From assembly GCA_023101725.1 (NCBI GenBank), contig JALJCO010003064.1, forward strand, positions 62,001 to 126,000: a DNA stretch of 64,000 nt, written 5' to 3'. Under the pieces are notes generated by a model. It worked only from the letters and a program-made list of their open reading frames with translations, ran no database searches and was not told where the DNA came from. Below, piece by piece: positions 62,558 through 64,000 of this stretch. Both the position numbers and the translations under genes were made by a program. This DNA is from Atherinomorus stipes (lineage: Eukaryota; Chordata; Actinopteri; Atheriniformes; Atherinidae). The stretch's first letter is position 1. Every line of letters begins with the position of its first letter.

Positions 62558-64000
62558 TGTTCAGGAAATAGTGTAGTTGTGCCTAAAGCCCAATGCCACA
62601 TCAATTTCATACTTCGATGGAAAATGGACACAACAGCGACATCATGTGCGTCTAGGTTTTAGTTGCAACTGCAGAAAAATAATTCCAGCCGTTGACAGCT
62701 AAAGTTAGCTGTCAGTTTTAAAACTAACTTGCATAAGCTGATGAGTTAGCTTACCTATCCAGGAGAGAAGTTGGCGTTTTGATGGCATGGAAATTGTTTA
62801 TGTGGGTCCATCTAGTGTAGGCTTCACCTAAATTTTCTCTAGAGTTAGTTCTTCTCAGGTCACTTTGCTTCTGAGACGGGTAAGAATATCTCTGGGGCTC
62901 TGAAGCAGCTACTTGACTTGCTGACTCCGCCATTTTTCCCAGTGCCACTGCCAGCCTGGCTGTTCCGAACATATTGCAAGTTAGAGACCGTATTTAGCAA
63001 TGGCAGCCTGTATTGGCTTTTAGCTGTAAACCTATGGTTTCAACTAGGGATGGTGAAAACGAAGCTTCATGAGACACTGAGACATTTTGACACAGCTGCC
63101 AAGAGATCGACACGAAGTCTTGAGACATTTGAGACAGTTAGCATGAGCTCCATCTGCTGGCTGTGGATGTGTACTGCAGCTGAGGGAAGCGCTGCCTGGA
63201 GCTGTTTAGTCTCTGACACGGTGTATAATAAAAGACACATTGTCCACCTTCTGTTAGTGTTTCCTTTGTGGTTAATATCTTGGAATTATCCTCTGTGATA
63301 AGTTAAGTATTTTTCAATAAATTCCCGAGCGATTGGAACCTGTATTAAGCATTGACAGATTAATGAACTCAGTCCCTTCAAGATTTCGGCTCGACACTCG
63401 CGGATGACGTAACGAGGCCTCGGTTAGTGTGGTCACGTGGCTTTCAGCATGCTGAGACTTCCACCAAAAACAGCGGTAGCAAGACTTCAGGTTCATAAGA
63501 TCGAGTCGGAGTCAAGCAGACGGGCTCGAGCAGAACATCCCTTGTTTCAACCAACTAACTACTGTAATTAACACACGGACAAAGCACAATACTTACAAAG
63601 ACTTAAGGCTACAGTATACTTCTCCGACTACGTAATGCGTTATCCAACTGTGTAACGACGGAGACCCCTCCAGCCTTCATAGTTCTCCGTCATGCTACCG
63701 GATATGCAGTGCAATTTCCCGCCTGATAAGTAGGGGTCGCTACACAAAACTCACCTACTCATATGATGCCGTCCGAGAGAGAAACACTATTGTTGTTGCT
63801 GCAGCTGAATAACAGACATACTTTTGATGCAAAATAAAGACGATGGGGCGGTTTTGGTATTTCCTCACTTCTTCAGCTAAACGTTCTTTGGTTGGACTCA
63901 TATCTGCGTCTTCGTAGGCTAGCTGGTTTTAAAAATGGCGCTGCTAGTGTTTACGTAGTGGTAGAACAATCACAGCCCTTGTTGTCTCCGTCGTCCCTTG
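62558..64000. other. ppm1l intron 1, repeat-rich window end
   Basis: No exon is seen. The segment 63541-63605 repeats, in the same orientation, a motif at 1638-1692 (CAACCAACTA..., then CAGCACAATACTTACAAAGACTT or its AAAGCACAATACTTACAAAG variant). From about 63606 a CpG-richer repeat begins (TACAGTATACTTCTCCGACTACG) and runs to the window edge with CGACGGAGAC-like motifs and their inverse, suggesting a truncated DNA-transposon derivative. Confidence 0.5.

Overview
The window is nuclear DNA from a bony fish. Genes are intron-rich, the background is AT-rich, tetranucleotide and (TA)n microsatellites are abundant, and there are many short DNA-transposon derivatives plus LINE 3' ends of the kinds common in teleosts. 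Six protein-coding loci can be supported. I recognised them from remembered vertebrate homologues and from the splice sites I could read; no database search was run.

Layout: (1) 1-~7830, + strand: the 3' end of rabgef1 (Rabex-5), with three coding exons (VPS9 domain and C-terminus) and a long, repeat-filled 3' region. (2) 11061-13485, + strand: a compact three-Ig-domain Fc-receptor-like gene with a split leader and no membrane anchor. (3) 17450-15669, - strand: otol1-type inner-ear collagen (otolin-1), four exons, 486 aa. (4) 17451-~28680: an 11-kb gene-poor stretch with Tc1-like remnants, a hAT-type MITE and a (GAAA)n array. (5) 33229-~28690, - strand: sptssb, whose whole protein lies in one exon (30950-30708). 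(6) 46971-36595, - strand: nmd3, 15 coding exons, all read, giving 504 aa, with one required GC donor. (7) 50414 to the window end, + strand: coding exon 1 of ppm1l followed by more than 13 kb of its first intron.

The order otol1 - sptssb - nmd3 - ppm1l matches the block I recall on human 3q26, which supports the calls. The genes do not form one pathway. They cover endosomal Rab5 activation (rabgef1), immunoglobulin binding (FcR-like), otolith matrix (otol1), sphingoid-base synthesis (sptssb), 60S ribosome export (nmd3) and stress-kinase/ceramide-transfer dephosphorylation (ppm1l).

I do not see a clearly new biological system. The points most worth checking are the apparently secreted FcR-like protein with an in-frame 24-nt mini-exon, the GC-AG intron in nmd3, a 34-codon upstream ORF just before ppm1l, and long TTAA-bounded foldback elements inside rabgef1 and nmd3 introns that could form long RNA duplexes.
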